Below are positions 8,600 through 17,423 of a stretch of DNA of 64,000 nt, one piece after another. Origin of the DNA: Rhodospirillales bacterium (GTDB lineage: Bacteria > Pseudomonadota > Alphaproteobacteria > TMED109); assembly GCA_028824295.1 (NCBI GenBank), contig JAPPED010000032.1, forward strand, positions 1 through 64,000, in the 5' to 3' direction. The notes below the pieces were generated by a model. It had not been told where the DNA came from and searched no databases. It saw only the letters and a program-made list of their open reading frames with translations. Every line of letters begins with the position of its first letter. Position 1 is the first letter of the stretch. The position numbers and the translations under genes were made by a program.

Positions 8600-8887
8600 C
8601 TACACGCCCTCGACAAAGACGAAATTGGAGTTGCTGGAGCGGGCCTGTATCTCCTTGGGGCGTTCGAACTCCGGCGAGTCGAACCACGCCCTTGCCTGGC
8701 CCACACCGGCGAACTCGATCACGACCAAGCGGCCAGGCGTCCAGTCACCCTGCGCCACCGCGAAGCTGCCCCCGCGAATCAGATATTTGCCGCCATATCG
8801 CTGAACCGTCGCCGGAGTCACCTCAATGAACTCCGCAAATTGTTCCGGGTTCGTAATGTTCATGTCCGCAATCACGTAGCAAGCCAC
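8600..8887 (-). CDS. DUF1330 domain protein
   Basis: Small protein of 95 residues with the dimeric ferredoxin-like DUF1330 fold: MACYVIADMNITNPEQFAEF, RYGGKYLIRGG, WTPGRLVVIEF and ARAWFDSPEF are all in the expected order. The family has no firm biochemical role. It lies upstream of the SulP gene on the same strand, separated by 273 bp, so co-transcription is uncertain. Confidence 0.88.
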   Translation of the reverse strand: MACYVIADMNITNPEQFAEFIEVTPATVQRYGGKYLIRGGSFAVAQGDWTPGRLVVIEFAGVGQARAWFDSPEFERPKEIQARSSNSNFVFVEGV

Positions 8888-9357
8888 TTGCTGTTCCTTC
8901 CGTGGTTCCCACGCAGTAGTGACGCGAGGGGACAGTGTGTCGCCTTGCCGATATCAGGGTCGACCGTGCCGCCGTCGAGCATCTGCGCGAGGAAGGTGGT
9001 GAACCGGCAGCCGGCCCGTATGCAGGCGACGGAATTCGCGCCCTGCCGTTCGGCCGGTTCGCGTCTGCCATGCGCGTTGAACGCAAGCACGCGCCGGGCG
9101 AGGACCGGCCTGGTACGACAACGCAAGAAGGCGGTCGAAAGCTTCGTCCGGTTTCACGCGGGGTCCCCCACGATTGCGCGCCCGGCAGCATTATCGAATT
9201 CTCGTGTAAAATTGGTGTGCGAATCGACTGTATTTCGGTAGTACTTCAGTAAAGCTCGGCCAACGAACACAGCCCAACCGCTACCGACAGCCGGACTGAT
9301 CGCATAACCGACAACGTGGACCACTCGGTGCACCGATGCGGCGAAGGAAGAGCCTTG
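8888..9357. other. Gap before the kinase-regulator gene
   Basis: No intact gene was recognised. Minus-strand frames at 8872-9157 contain short protein-like stretches (for example MKPDEAFDRLLALSY near 9157) that are broken between frames, which may be a decayed small gene; no family could be assigned. The promoter of the plus-strand kinase gene should lie in the right part, where A+T is higher (about 9190-9260). Confidence 0.35.
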
Positions 9358-11688
9358 ATGCGTTCCGACGACACGACGCGCGGCAACGAAGTCCCACGCG
9401 AGCGCAGTTCAGCGCTCACCGACGCCGTCCTTCGAATCAACGCCTCTCTCGACCTCGACACCGTTCTCGGAGAGGTGATGGAGAGCGCCCAGTCGCTTAC
9501 CGGCGCCCGGTGGGGTGTGATCGCCACCGTCGACGAGCTGGGCGCGCCGCGGGATTTCGTGTTCTCGGGCTTCACCTCCGAGGAACAACACGAGCTGTAC
9601 ACCTGGCCCTACAGCGCACGCCTGTTCGAGCATTTCCGCAGCCTGCCGGGACCGCTGCGGCTCGACGACCTCTCGAGCTACGTCCGCGCACTCGGCATCG
9701 AGCCCGCCCCGGCGTTTGCCCGCACCTTCCAGGGTACGCCGATGCGCCACCGCGGCACTGACGTCGGCAGCTTCTTCCTCGCCGACAAGGCAAACGGGAA
9801 GGCGTTCACCGACGAGGACGAGGAAGTACTGACGGTGTTCGCATCCCAAGCCGCCGCGGCGATCGTGAACGCCCGCACCCACCGTGACGAGCGCCGGGCC
9901 AGGGCCGATCTCGAGGCGCTGGTCGAGACGTCGCCGGTCGGGGTCGTGGTGTTCGATGCGAAGAGCGGCCGGGCAGTGTCGTCCAACCGCGAGGCACGGC
10001 GGATCACGGAGGCCCTGCGGACGCCCGGCCGGCCGGCCGAGGAGCTCCTCGAGGTGGTCACCTTCCGGCGCGCGGACGGGCGCGAGATCTCGCTGAGCGA
10101 CTTCCCGATCGCGCAGCAGCTCAGTGCCGGCGAGACGGTGCGCGCCGAGGAGATGCTGATCTCGGTGCCGGACGGGCGCAGTGTCCGGGTGCTGATCAAC
10201 GCAACGCCGATCCATGGCGAGGACGGCACCGTGGCGTCGGTGGTGGTCACCATGCAGGACCTGGCACCGCTCGACGAAATCGAGCGGATGCGGACCGAGT
10301 TCCTAAGCCTGGTGAGCCACGAGCTGCGCACGCCCCTGGCAGCCATCAAGGGCTCCATCGCCACTGTGCTGGACGCCGGGCAAGCACTGGACCCTGCCGA
10401 GCTGCGAGAGTTCCTCCGCGTCATCGACGAACAGGCCAATCACATGCGCGGCCTGGTCACCGACCTGCTCGATGCGGGGCGCATCGACGCGGGCACGCTT
10501 TCCGTCTCGCCCACGCCCACGGACGTGGGCGACCTAGTGGAGGGGGCGAGAAGCACCTTCCTGAGCAGCGGCGGGCGGCACGGCGTCACCGTCGACCTGC
10601 CCTCGGGCCTGCCGCCGGTGATGGCCGATCACCGGCGTATCGTGCAGGTGCTCAACAACCTCTTCGCCAACGCCGCGCGGCATGCACCGGAATCATCGCC
10701 CATCCGGGTCGCGGCCCTGCGCGAGGGGGCCCATGTTGCGGTTGCCGTGTCCGACGAGGGACGTGGGGTCGCCCCGGAGCTGCTCCCGCGCCTCTTCAGC
10801 AAACACGGTGGTACCGGCGAAGGTGGAACGGCGACGGGCCACGGCCTGGGACTTGCGATCTGCAAGGGGCTGGTGGAGGCGCATGGCGGCCGCATCCGGG
10901 CGACAAGCCCCGGTACCGGCCTCGGCACGACGGTCACCTTTACGCTACCTGCGGCCGGCGAAGCCGGACAGCTGGCTGCCAGACTCCAGGCGACGCCGCG
11001 ATCGGGCGAGCCAGCACGCGTCCTGGTGGTTGATGACGACCCGCGGATGCTGCGCCTCGTGCGCGACACCCTGTCGGCGGCCGGCTACGCCCCGCTGGTG
11101 ACGGGCGAGCCGCACGAGCTGGCGAAGATCATCCGCGCCGAGATGCCTCGGCTGGTGCTGCTCGACCTGATTTTGCCTGGCCGGGACGGTATCGAGCTGA
11201 TGCAGGAGATACCCGAGCTCTCCGACCTCCCGGTTATCTTCATCTCCGCCTACGGCCGCGACGAGACTGTTGCCAGGGCGCTCGAGGCAGGCGCGGCCGA
11301 CTACATCGTCAAGCCGTTCTCGCCCACGGAGCTGGTTGCGCGGGTCCGCGCAGCGCTGCGGCGCCACGAGGAGCCCGAGCCGTTCGTCCTGGGCGAGCTC
11401 GCCATCGACCACCACCGGCGCCGCGTGACGCTCGCCGGAAACCCGGTCCCGCTTACTGCCACTGAGTACGAGCTCCTGTGCGTGCTGTCGCTCGCCGCCG
11501 GACGTGTCGTGACCTACGAAACGCTCCTGCGGCAGATCTGGCGCGGGCGCCATCACGCCGAATCCAACCCAGTGCGCGCCTTCATCAGAAGTCTCCGCCG
11601 CAAACTCGGCGACGACGCGGCAGCTCCGACGTACATCCTCAACGAGCGCGGCGTTGGATACCGGATGCCCCAGCCAGGCGAGGCATGA
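9358..11688 (+). CDS. Fused histidine kinase and OmpR-type response regulator
   Basis: One chain of 776 residues holding a whole two-component pathway. Order: GAF domain (about 25-185), PAS-like segment (190-300), HisKA with the phospho-acceptor His321 in VSHELRTPLA, HATPase with the N box NNLFANAARH and glycine boxes DEGRGV and GHGLGLAICKG, then a receiver (about 558-680) with VVDDDP and the phospho-acceptor Asp603 in LLDLILPG plus Lys in IVKPFSP, and finally a winged-helix DNA-binding domain ending RSLRRKLGDD and RGVGYRM. All catalytic residues are present. There is no membrane segment, so it is a soluble sensor, probably of a small molecule or redox state through GAF. The ATG at 9358 has GGAAGAG upstream; a GTG at 9316 would add 14 residues. 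No target operon is adjacent. Confidence 0.92.
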   Translation: MRSDDTTRGNEVPRERSSALTDAVLRINASLDLDTVLGEVMESAQSLTGARWGVIATVDELGAPRDFVFSGFTSEEQHELYTWPYSARLFEHFRSLPGPLRLDDLSSYVRALGIEPAPAFARTFQGTPMRHRGTDVGSFFLADKANGKAFTDEDEEVLTVFASQAAAAIVNARTHRDERRARADLEALVETSPVGVVVFDAKSGRAVSSNREARRITEALRTPGRPAEELLEVVTFRRADGREISLSDFPIAQQLSAGETVRAEEMLISVPDGRSVRVLINATPIHGEDGTVASVVVTMQDLAPLDEIERMRTEFLSLVSHELRTPLAAIKGSIATVLDAGQALDPAELREFLRVIDEQANHMRGLVTDLLDAGRIDAGTLSVSPTPTDVGDLVEGARSTFLSSGGRHGVTVDLPSGLPPVMADHRRIVQVLNNLFANAARHAPESSPIRVAALREGAHVAVAVSDEGRGVAPELLPRLFSKHGGTGEGGTATGHGLGLAICKGLVEAHGGRIRATSPGTGLGTTVTFTLPAAGEAGQLAARLQATPRSGEPARVLVVDDDPRMLRLVRDTLSAAGYAPLVTGEPHELAKIIRAEMPRLVLLDLILPGRDGIELMQEIPELSDLPVIFISAYGRDETVARALEAGAADYIVKPFSPTELVARVRAALRRHEEPEPFVLGELAIDHHRRRVTLAGNPVPLTATEYELLCVLSLAAGRVVTYETLLRQIWRGRHHAESNPVRAFIRSLRRKLGDDAAAPTYILNERGVGYRMPQPGEA

Positions 11689-11768
11689 GAACGCCCCCAG
11701 GTCTCCGAAACCGATCGACCCGCAAACGGCCACGACCGACGCGCCTACGCCTTACAAGACAACGGTAA

Positions 11769-12035
11769 CGCGCGGGTACGGCCAAGGAGATCGGCTCCGG
11801 CGTGCCCGAATACCGCATTGATTTTGATCCGGGCTACCGCACCTATTTCGACATGGACGGTCCGGCGCCGATCATTCTTCTGGGCGAGGGCATAAGGAGC
11901 CGGCTGCAACAGGACGTGGAAGCCACCCGGATCCTTTGGTGCGATTACAAGTGTCGAACCCGCGATCCTCGGACCGGGTGCTTCGGGCAATCCGGGACCA
12001 CCTGCGTCCCCGCCATCTCGTTGGCATCGCAATGA
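11769..12035 (+). pseudogene. Truncated RelE/ParE-type (Gp49-like) toxin
   Basis: From 11769 the frame reads into a stretch typical of the C-terminal half of RelE/ParE addiction-module toxins: RIDFDPGYRTYF, IILLGEG, RLQQDVEATRILWCDYK. The N-terminal half of the fold is missing: a stop codon lies at 11766-11768, and nothing similar was seen upstream. Similarity ends near 11957, after which the frame runs on to 12035 with unrelated residues. No antitoxin follows. The usual partner type for this toxin is found alone at 57528-57851. The remainder of the gap 11689-12188 shows no gene. Confidence 0.62.
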
Positions 12036-12188
12036 AGGACCAACGAGACGCGGCACGGCTCCAGAAGCAGACGATTGACGGCTTCGTGCGCGCGAGGCCG
12101 CACCGCGAGCATCGCTTTCACTCCTGCAAGCGATCCGACCGCACGTTCGAGGAGTGGGACGTGCCGCCATCCCAAGATCAGTGTGCGC

Positions 12189-14240
12189 TCACAACGCCCA
12201 ACGCAGTGCCGCCTGAAGGTCCCACATGGACGTGCTCTCGGTGTCAGGGCCCAGTCCCAACCCGACATCGCTGCTCAACGTGGCGCTCAGGCGCGGCGAG
12301 AACTCCTTGCGGACGCCCACCTGCAACCGCGCCCAGGAATCCGCCAAGCCGGATCGGAACTGGTATCCGTAGGCGGCAATGGCACTGTCTTCTTCAAAGT
12401 CATGCACGAACGCCAGGTCGCCGTAAAACCGGACTCCGGAATCCGGCATGACGATGCCAACCTCCAGGCCCAACGCCGCGTCCAAGGCTTCGTCGTGCTC
12501 CTGCCGCACGGCGACGCCGTCGCTGTCGGTGAAACGATCGAAATCCACGCCGGTCCAAGCGACGCGCAACCGTGGCGTCATCCGGAAGCTACCCACGCCA
12601 AGTCGCCAGCCCGCTTCCGCCGACACCCCCCAGGAATGTCCATCGATGCCGGTCGACAATTCCCGGCGCCGGTAGTCCACATCGGCTTCCCAAAGGCTGA
12701 AGCGCGCCTCGGTGGCCGCATAAGGCCCTCGTTTGCCGAACCAGGTCAGGCTCGCCCCGCCGCCGTACCCGAATGCTTCCGCATCCGACGCCGCCGCGCT
12801 TCGACCGTTTTCGACGTTGGCATCCACCCGGAACACGTGCCCGGTGAGCGCCGCCCGGAGGTCGATGTCCAGTCCGTCGATGGGCCGGTACACACCGACT
12901 TGCAGTTCGCTGCGGTCTTCCCGCCAACTGCCGCCGTCGAACGGGCGATTGTCGGCGTGGGCGTTCTCGTTGCGCCGGCCCCCATGCCGCACCCGCAGCC
13001 AGAGACTGCCGGGGTCGGGATCCGACCATGCATCGCCCGCGTCGGCCGGGTCGCGCAAGGTGCGGCTGAATCGTTCGCGCACGAGTTCGGTAAGCACCGA
13101 ATAGGCGTAAATCTGGGCCAGTGCTTCCGTCGCATTCCAGTATCGGGCGCGCTGTAGAAACGCCTGCGAGTCGTCCTGCCATTCCGCAAAACCGATGCGG
13201 CGATCGTCGGTCAAGTAGTTGATCCGAGCATCAACGCACGTGGCGAGTCCCTGGTCGTCCCTGTCGAAAGCGAAGCCTCCGTACTCCACCGCCGGGTCGA
13301 GCGCTGTCACGACAAAGCGCGAGTTCGAGTTGCGGGACACCTCCAGGTTGCCCACTTCGCCGCGAGCGATGGCATCCACGCGCCCGCTCGCAAGGGCATC
13401 CAGCTGGTCCTGATCCGTGGACGTGAGGAGCACTTCCTTCACCGTGCCCGTTGGCCCCTCGATACGCACGCGGTCCGCCAAGTTCTCGCTGGAGCCCGCA
13501 GCGGTAACCTGATAACGGGCGCTGCCGTCGGCAGTCAGGGAAGTGCCGTCGGCCAGGTGAATTGTGGTACCCGCCGCCAGATTGCCATTCGCTCCCGCCA
13601 CCCCGGTCAGCACCAGCAGCCGCTGCTCCCCGGTCGTACCGCCCAACGCCGCCACCCGCGCGGGGCCCAGGTCGTCATGCGACGCGTAGCGATGCGCGTC
13701 CTCAGCGCGCACCAGCAGCGATTGTCGAAATGCGATATGCCCGGAAGTGAACGCCACCTGCTCCACGCCATTGGCGTCACGCGTGCGCGCTTCCAGTATG
13801 GTGATGCCGCCTCCCACAAAGTCGTAATCAGGGCCCGCCGGCCGCAGCCAGATGTCCGGCCAGGTATTGATGCCCCTTCGGTCGAACGCAAGGCCAGCGT
13901 CGGCCATCGTCTCCAACGCGGTCAGGAGGTCAGCCTCGTAACCGCGATGGACATTGATTCCGGGGCCGTGCGGATCCAGGTTCTCGCTGAAACTCACCGG
14001 TCGGAAGTCCGCAAAAAAACCGTACGTCAGCCGCCGGTCATCCTCGATGCAAGATTCCCCGGAAAGGCGATGCCCGGCCGTTTCCGCATGTGCGGCCATT
14101 GCCGCTGACGCCCACACCACGGCGCACAGTCGCAATCCATGGCGGACGCTGGCTTGCGCCAATCGGGCGATGCCTCGCGATCGATGCCGTCTCGCCGCGT
14201 GCTGCGTGTCAGCGCCGACCGTGCCTGTTACCAGCGTCAT
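12189..14240 (-). CDS. Periplasmic-binding-protein/autotransporter-barrel fusion
   Basis: The 683-residue product joins two domains that are normally separate. A signal peptide ends near residue 52 (ASAAMAAHA). Residues 65 to about 375 resemble a type 3 solute-binding protein: TYGFFADFRPVSFSENL, GYEADLLTALETM, DFVGGGITILEARTRD, ARVAALGGTTGEQRLL and LASGRVDAIARGEV. Residues about 400-683 look like an autotransporter beta-barrel: alternating hydrophobic strands beginning LWLRVRHGG, with RSELQVGVYRP, GGGASLTWFG, AGWRLGVGSFRMTP and LQVGVRKEFSP, ending in RWAL. The barrel would anchor a ligand-binding module at the outer membrane. No transporter genes are adjacent. The domain calls are strong in pattern, but the exact families need profile searches. 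Confidence 0.75.
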   Translation of the reverse strand: MTLVTGTVGADTQHAARRHRSRGIARLAQASVRHGLRLCAVVWASAAMAAHAETAGHRLSGESCIEDDRRLTYGFFADFRPVSFSENLDPHGPGINVHRGYEADLLTALETMADAGLAFDRRGINTWPDIWLRPAGPDYDFVGGGITILEARTRDANGVEQVAFTSGHIAFRQSLLVRAEDAHRYASHDDLGPARVAALGGTTGEQRLLVLTGVAGANGNLAAGTTIHLADGTSLTADGSARYQVTAAGSSENLADRVRIEGPTGTVKEVLLTSTDQDQLDALASGRVDAIARGEVGNLEVSRNSNSRFVVTALDPAVEYGGFAFDRDDQGLATCVDARINYLTDDRRIGFAEWQDDSQAFLQRARYWNATEALAQIYAYSVLTELVRERFSRTLRDPADAGDAWSDPDPGSLWLRVRHGGRRNENAHADNRPFDGGSWREDRSELQVGVYRPIDGLDIDLRAALTGHVFRVDANVENGRSAAASDAEAFGYGGGASLTWFGKRGPYAATEARFSLWEADVDYRRRELSTGIDGHSWGVSAEAGWRLGVGSFRMTPRLRVAWTGVDFDRFTDSDGVAVRQEHDEALDAALGLEVGIVMPDSGVRFYGDLAFVHDFEEDSAIAAYGYQFRSGLADSWARLQVGVRKEFSPRLSATLSSDVGLGLGPDTESTSMWDLQAALRWAL

Positions 14241-14917
14241 TTCCGGGGTTAATGGGCCTGGGTAACGAAGCGGCCTTGCCTCAGGGACCCTTGGTCATGA
14301 TTCGCGACCACGGATTTGACGGATGAGCCGCTTGAGTGCCCTGATCATTTCTTCGTGTACCGGGGTCCCTTCCGGCGCGTTCCGACGCGCTTACTTCTCA
14401 TGCCACGGAAATTGCTCTCTCCGCAGTGCCCGTCGCAATTGCGTGGGAATGATACCGCATTGACGGGCCATTTCTGCTGCACGCGCTGGCATGAGCGCGT
14501 CTCTCAGCTTGGGTGAGGATCGACCTGCATCCGACGTGTCGCTGTGTGCGCAAATGCTCCCGGCGTGGCATCCACCCGCATGTCCGCGCCCAGTTCTGCC
14601 TACATCGGCTGGCAACCTGATGGCCCGGGGCTCCTCGTCGGGGGCTCATTGAGAAGTATCTCCGGACGCCAATAGAGCCTCTCTGCGTGACGTCTCCGAC
14701 TCCGTTACCACCCTAGGCGAGGCCGGCGAACGCTACCCTGGGCGACGTTCGGGACCGGGACGATCCACCGCGATCTTGTCCCTCGATGGCAACTGCGAAT
14801 ATCTGCACAACAGCCGACCAAGCAATTCCCCACCGCCTTCCCAGACGATCGCGAAGTGCGGGTACCGGTCTTGTTCAGAATGCCGCCGCGCACGGTTGCC
14901 TGATTCTGCCGCTCTGA
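14241..14917. other. Gap of 677 bp
   Basis: No intact gene was recognised. A minus-strand frame at 14391-14615 ends with a protein-like helix-rich stretch (AAEMARQCGIIPTQLRRAL, then EQFPWHEK), perhaps the end of a decayed DNA-binding protein, but the start is not credible and no family was assigned. Confidence 0.4.
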
Positions 14918-15652
14918 TCAGAACGAGCGGACGTATCCCACCTGAACGCCAACCTCGCGCACGCCGAACCGGTGGTTGATGCGCGGCATCCCGAGCGCCG
15001 ACCCATCCCCTCCGGTGCGGAACTCCAGCTCAGCTGCCGAGTACCGGACCTCGAGCCCGACCCGGCTCGCCAAACTCCCCCACTCCACGCCCACTCCGAC
15101 GACCCACGGGTGTAACGTGCGATCCGCCACGGTCCGGATCGCTTCCCCGCCGATGTCGGAACCGCGCCGCAGGGTCGCCCGCTCCCAATGCACGCCGGTG
15201 ACGACGTAGACCGATCCACCTTCACCCAGCAGACCGCCCGGCGCGTACCCCAGCCGGGCGTTCATACCGAGCCCGCGTTTCCGCTGCACGCTCCACGGTC
15301 CCGGCCACACGTCCCGGTCGCCAACGCCGGTACCCTCCCGCAGGTAGCCTGTCGGGCCGCTGCCTCCGTGGAGCGCCGCCTCCAACTCCCCGGAGACGTA
15401 CAGGCGACCGGTGACGAAGGTTCGGTAGCCGAGCGATGCCCGTACCGTGCCAACTCCGTCCTGCGCCTCGCTGGTCGCCGTCTCGTAGCTCGCGGGCGGC
15501 ACGTCGAGACCGATTCCCTTGGTGTATTCGGCGTTTGTCCGGTTCCATCCGGCTGCCACGCTGACGTACGGCCCCTCCTGCGCACTCGCGTACTGCGTGG
15601 CCGTGAGCAGTAGAACGCCGGCCGCAAGAAGCGGGACCATGTAATTTCGCAT
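14918..15652 (-). CDS. Outer-membrane beta-barrel protein
   Basis: Protein of 244 residues with a signal peptide (MRNYMVPLLAAGVLLLTATQ, cleaved after YASA) and alternating strands such as GPYVSVAAGWN, GTVRASLGYR, LYVSGELEAAL, GMNARLGYAP and VGLEVRYSAAELEF. It ends VGVQVGYVRSF with the C-terminal Phe typical of proteins inserted by the BAM complex. Size and pattern suggest an 8-stranded barrel of the OmpW/OmpA-like opacity type. The ATG at 15652 is chosen because it begins the signal peptide. The gene stands alone between two gaps. Confidence 0.78.
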   Translation of the reverse strand: MRNYMVPLLAAGVLLLTATQYASAQEGPYVSVAAGWNRTNAEYTKGIGLDVPPASYETATSEAQDGVGTVRASLGYRTFVTGRLYVSGELEAALHGGSGPTGYLREGTGVGDRDVWPGPWSVQRKRGLGMNARLGYAPGGLLGEGGSVYVVTGVHWERATLRRGSDIGGEAIRTVADRTLHPWVVGVGVEWGSLASRVGLEVRYSAAELEFRTGGDGSALGMPRINHRFGVREVGVQVGYVRSF

Positions 15653-15859
15653 CCGGTCACCCAGCAGGCCATTCCGCTGCGACCCAGACGGAATGACATC
15701 ACTCCGCCGACGCAACCTCCGGATCGTACGCGATATTTTCGGCACTTGTACCCTTGGGTTGACAGCAGGTGCAAAAATGTTTGCAGTATGAACATATAAG
15801 GAACATGCAGAGGTCTCTGCCCACTGAAGACAGGAACTCCAGGGACACCACCGGCAGGC

Positions 15860-16200
15860 GACCCCGTCCTCCTGCACCTCACGTTCGTCTGCCGCGCCCG
15901 CATCACGCCAGCCGGCCACCGCCGCCTCGGAGAGGTTCTCGCGCTCACGTGGCAGCTCTGCAACGCGGCCCTCGAGGAACATGTCGAGGCCTGGCACCGG
16001 CAGCGCCGCTCGATCCCCTGGCAGGACCATTTCAAGAGCCTCATCGCGCCGCGTCGTGATCCGCTGTTCAGCGACTTCCGCGCCCTCGACCTCCGCATCT
16101 GGCGCGCCCCGCCGAGACGCGTCCGCCTCCAGCGGCGCATCGCCCGCGCGCGACGCGGTTCCCGGGGGACGCCGGCAGGCGGTCCGGGCGCCCGGGCGCT
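15860..16200 (+). pseudogene. TnpB/OrfB (IS605 family) remnant
   Basis: In one plus-strand frame the translation reads RARITPAGHRRLGEVLALT, then CNAALEEHVEAWHRQRR, then RDPLFSDFRALDLRIW and a basic run: the N-terminal region of IS200/IS605 OrfB (TnpB) proteins in correct order. No start codon precedes it in this frame, similarity fades after about 110 residues and the catalytic RuvC and zinc-finger regions are absent. It is therefore a short 5' fragment of a TnpB gene. No element ends or partner tnpA were seen. Confidence 0.6.
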
Positions 16201-16598
16201 CCTGGCAGCGGCTTCGCAACGCCGACCGGCGGGCCGTTGCCCGCTTTCGCAAGCGCCGAAGCGGCTGGCAGCCGGCCAGCATGACCGTAGGCGAAATTCT
16301 TGGCGCCCATCACGCGGGGCATCATCGTTGAGGCTGTTGGTTCCGGCTTCCTCGGTCTTCCCCCTGCTTCAGGAGGGCCGGCTTCCGTATCGACAGGTTC
16401 GAGCCGTGCTCGGCATTCAGGCATGTTCCAGCCTGCATGGCCGCTGAACCCTCCGAGGCGGTCCCCTTGCCAGAGTGCTTCAGTCCATTCCGTGACTTCC
16501 ATGAACCGCCCGGACAGCCGCCGATCGGACGACAGTGGTTGGGCGGGAATCGTACCCACCAGAGAGAAGCTCCGTCGAACAGCGCACTGAAGTTCGAT
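16201..16598. other. Gap downstream of the TnpB remnant
   Basis: No further transposase similarity and no gene were recognised between the TnpB fragment and the lactonase stop codon. Confidence 0.4.
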
Positions 16599-17360
16599 CT
16601 AGTCGTAGTAGTCCTCTCCGGTTCGAATGGCCGACCATTGGGCAAGGTCATGGCCACACATGACCGCCGCTCCCGATCGCTCAATCCGTTTGATCTCGGC
16701 TTGGGACTTTGCATGCAGGTCTCGGTTCCACGTGTTCTTCGGAACGATCCCCAGATCCAGGTGCTTTCTGAGAGCTACCGCGTCGGAAGCCAACAGGAAT
16801 GCGCCGCTATTCGGCAGGCCGGCGAGGACGCCGGTCAGTCCTGGCGTATGCCCGGGGAGCGGCAACAGCACGATGCGCCCGTCACCGAAGATGTCCACCT
16901 CACCATTGATTTCAACGATCGGCATCGAATGTTCCCAGTCGGCGCTGAAGTAGCCCTTTTTCTCCATGTCCGGGCGCCGCGCCCGCGCAAGTTCATCCTC
17001 ATGGACATAAATGGCCGCCCTGGAGAAGAATTCGTTGCAGCCACAATGATCGCAATGCAAATGGGAGTTCACGACGACGTCGATATCCGCAGGCCTCAGG
17101 TTGACCCGGCGAAGCTCGCTAACGACGTTCTCGTCGTCTCCCATGATCGGAACCACCGACCTGGCGAGATTGCCCCATCTCTCCTGCGGGTTCTTGGCAA
17201 CCATCGGGTGGCAACCAGTATCGAACAGCACATTGCCCTGTGGATGCCGAAACAGGAAACAGGCAACCGGCAGGTCGATGGTTTCCTCGCGCGCTGCATC
17301 AGGCAAGTAGATGTGTTTCGACATCCGCACGCGACCGCCGGAAAGAACGTGCATCCTCAC
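16599..17360 (-). CDS. N-acyl homoserine lactonase-like metallo-hydrolase
   Basis: Metallo-beta-lactamase-fold enzyme of 253 residues. The dinuclear zinc motif HxHxDH appears as SHLHCDH (His100, His102, Asp104, His105), followed by His171 in LPGHTPG, Asp193 in LLASDAV and His237 in CGHD. Order and spacing, with DTGCHP near residue 48, match the AttM/AiiA AHL-lactonase group, which opens the lactone of quorum signals. Other hydrolases share this scaffold, so quorum quenching is likely but unproven. It lies next to a HigBA pair; an orphan LuxR-type protein sits at 37871-39022 and no luxI is in the window. Confidence 0.83.
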   Translation of the reverse strand: MRMHVLSGGRVRMSKHIYLPDAAREETIDLPVACFLFRHPQGNVLFDTGCHPMVAKNPQERWGNLARSVVPIMGDDENVVSELRRVNLRPADIDVVVNSHLHCDHCGCNEFFSRAAIYVHEDELARARRPDMEKKGYFSADWEHSMPIVEINGEVDIFGDGRIVLLPLPGHTPGLTGVLAGLPNSGAFLLASDAVALRKHLDLGIVPKNTWNRDLHAKSQAEIKRIERSGAAVMCGHDLAQWSAIRTGEDYYD

Positions 17361-17423
17361 CTGCTGGAATCCTTCCTCGAATTAGATGTCTTCGAGTGCG
17401 AACAGGGTAAGCGGCCCAGCGGG

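Noticed and set aside
15759-15792. Promoter with TTGACA upstream of the TnpB remnant
   Set aside because: No suitable -10 lies at 16-18 bp; the nearest TATGAA is 22 bp away.
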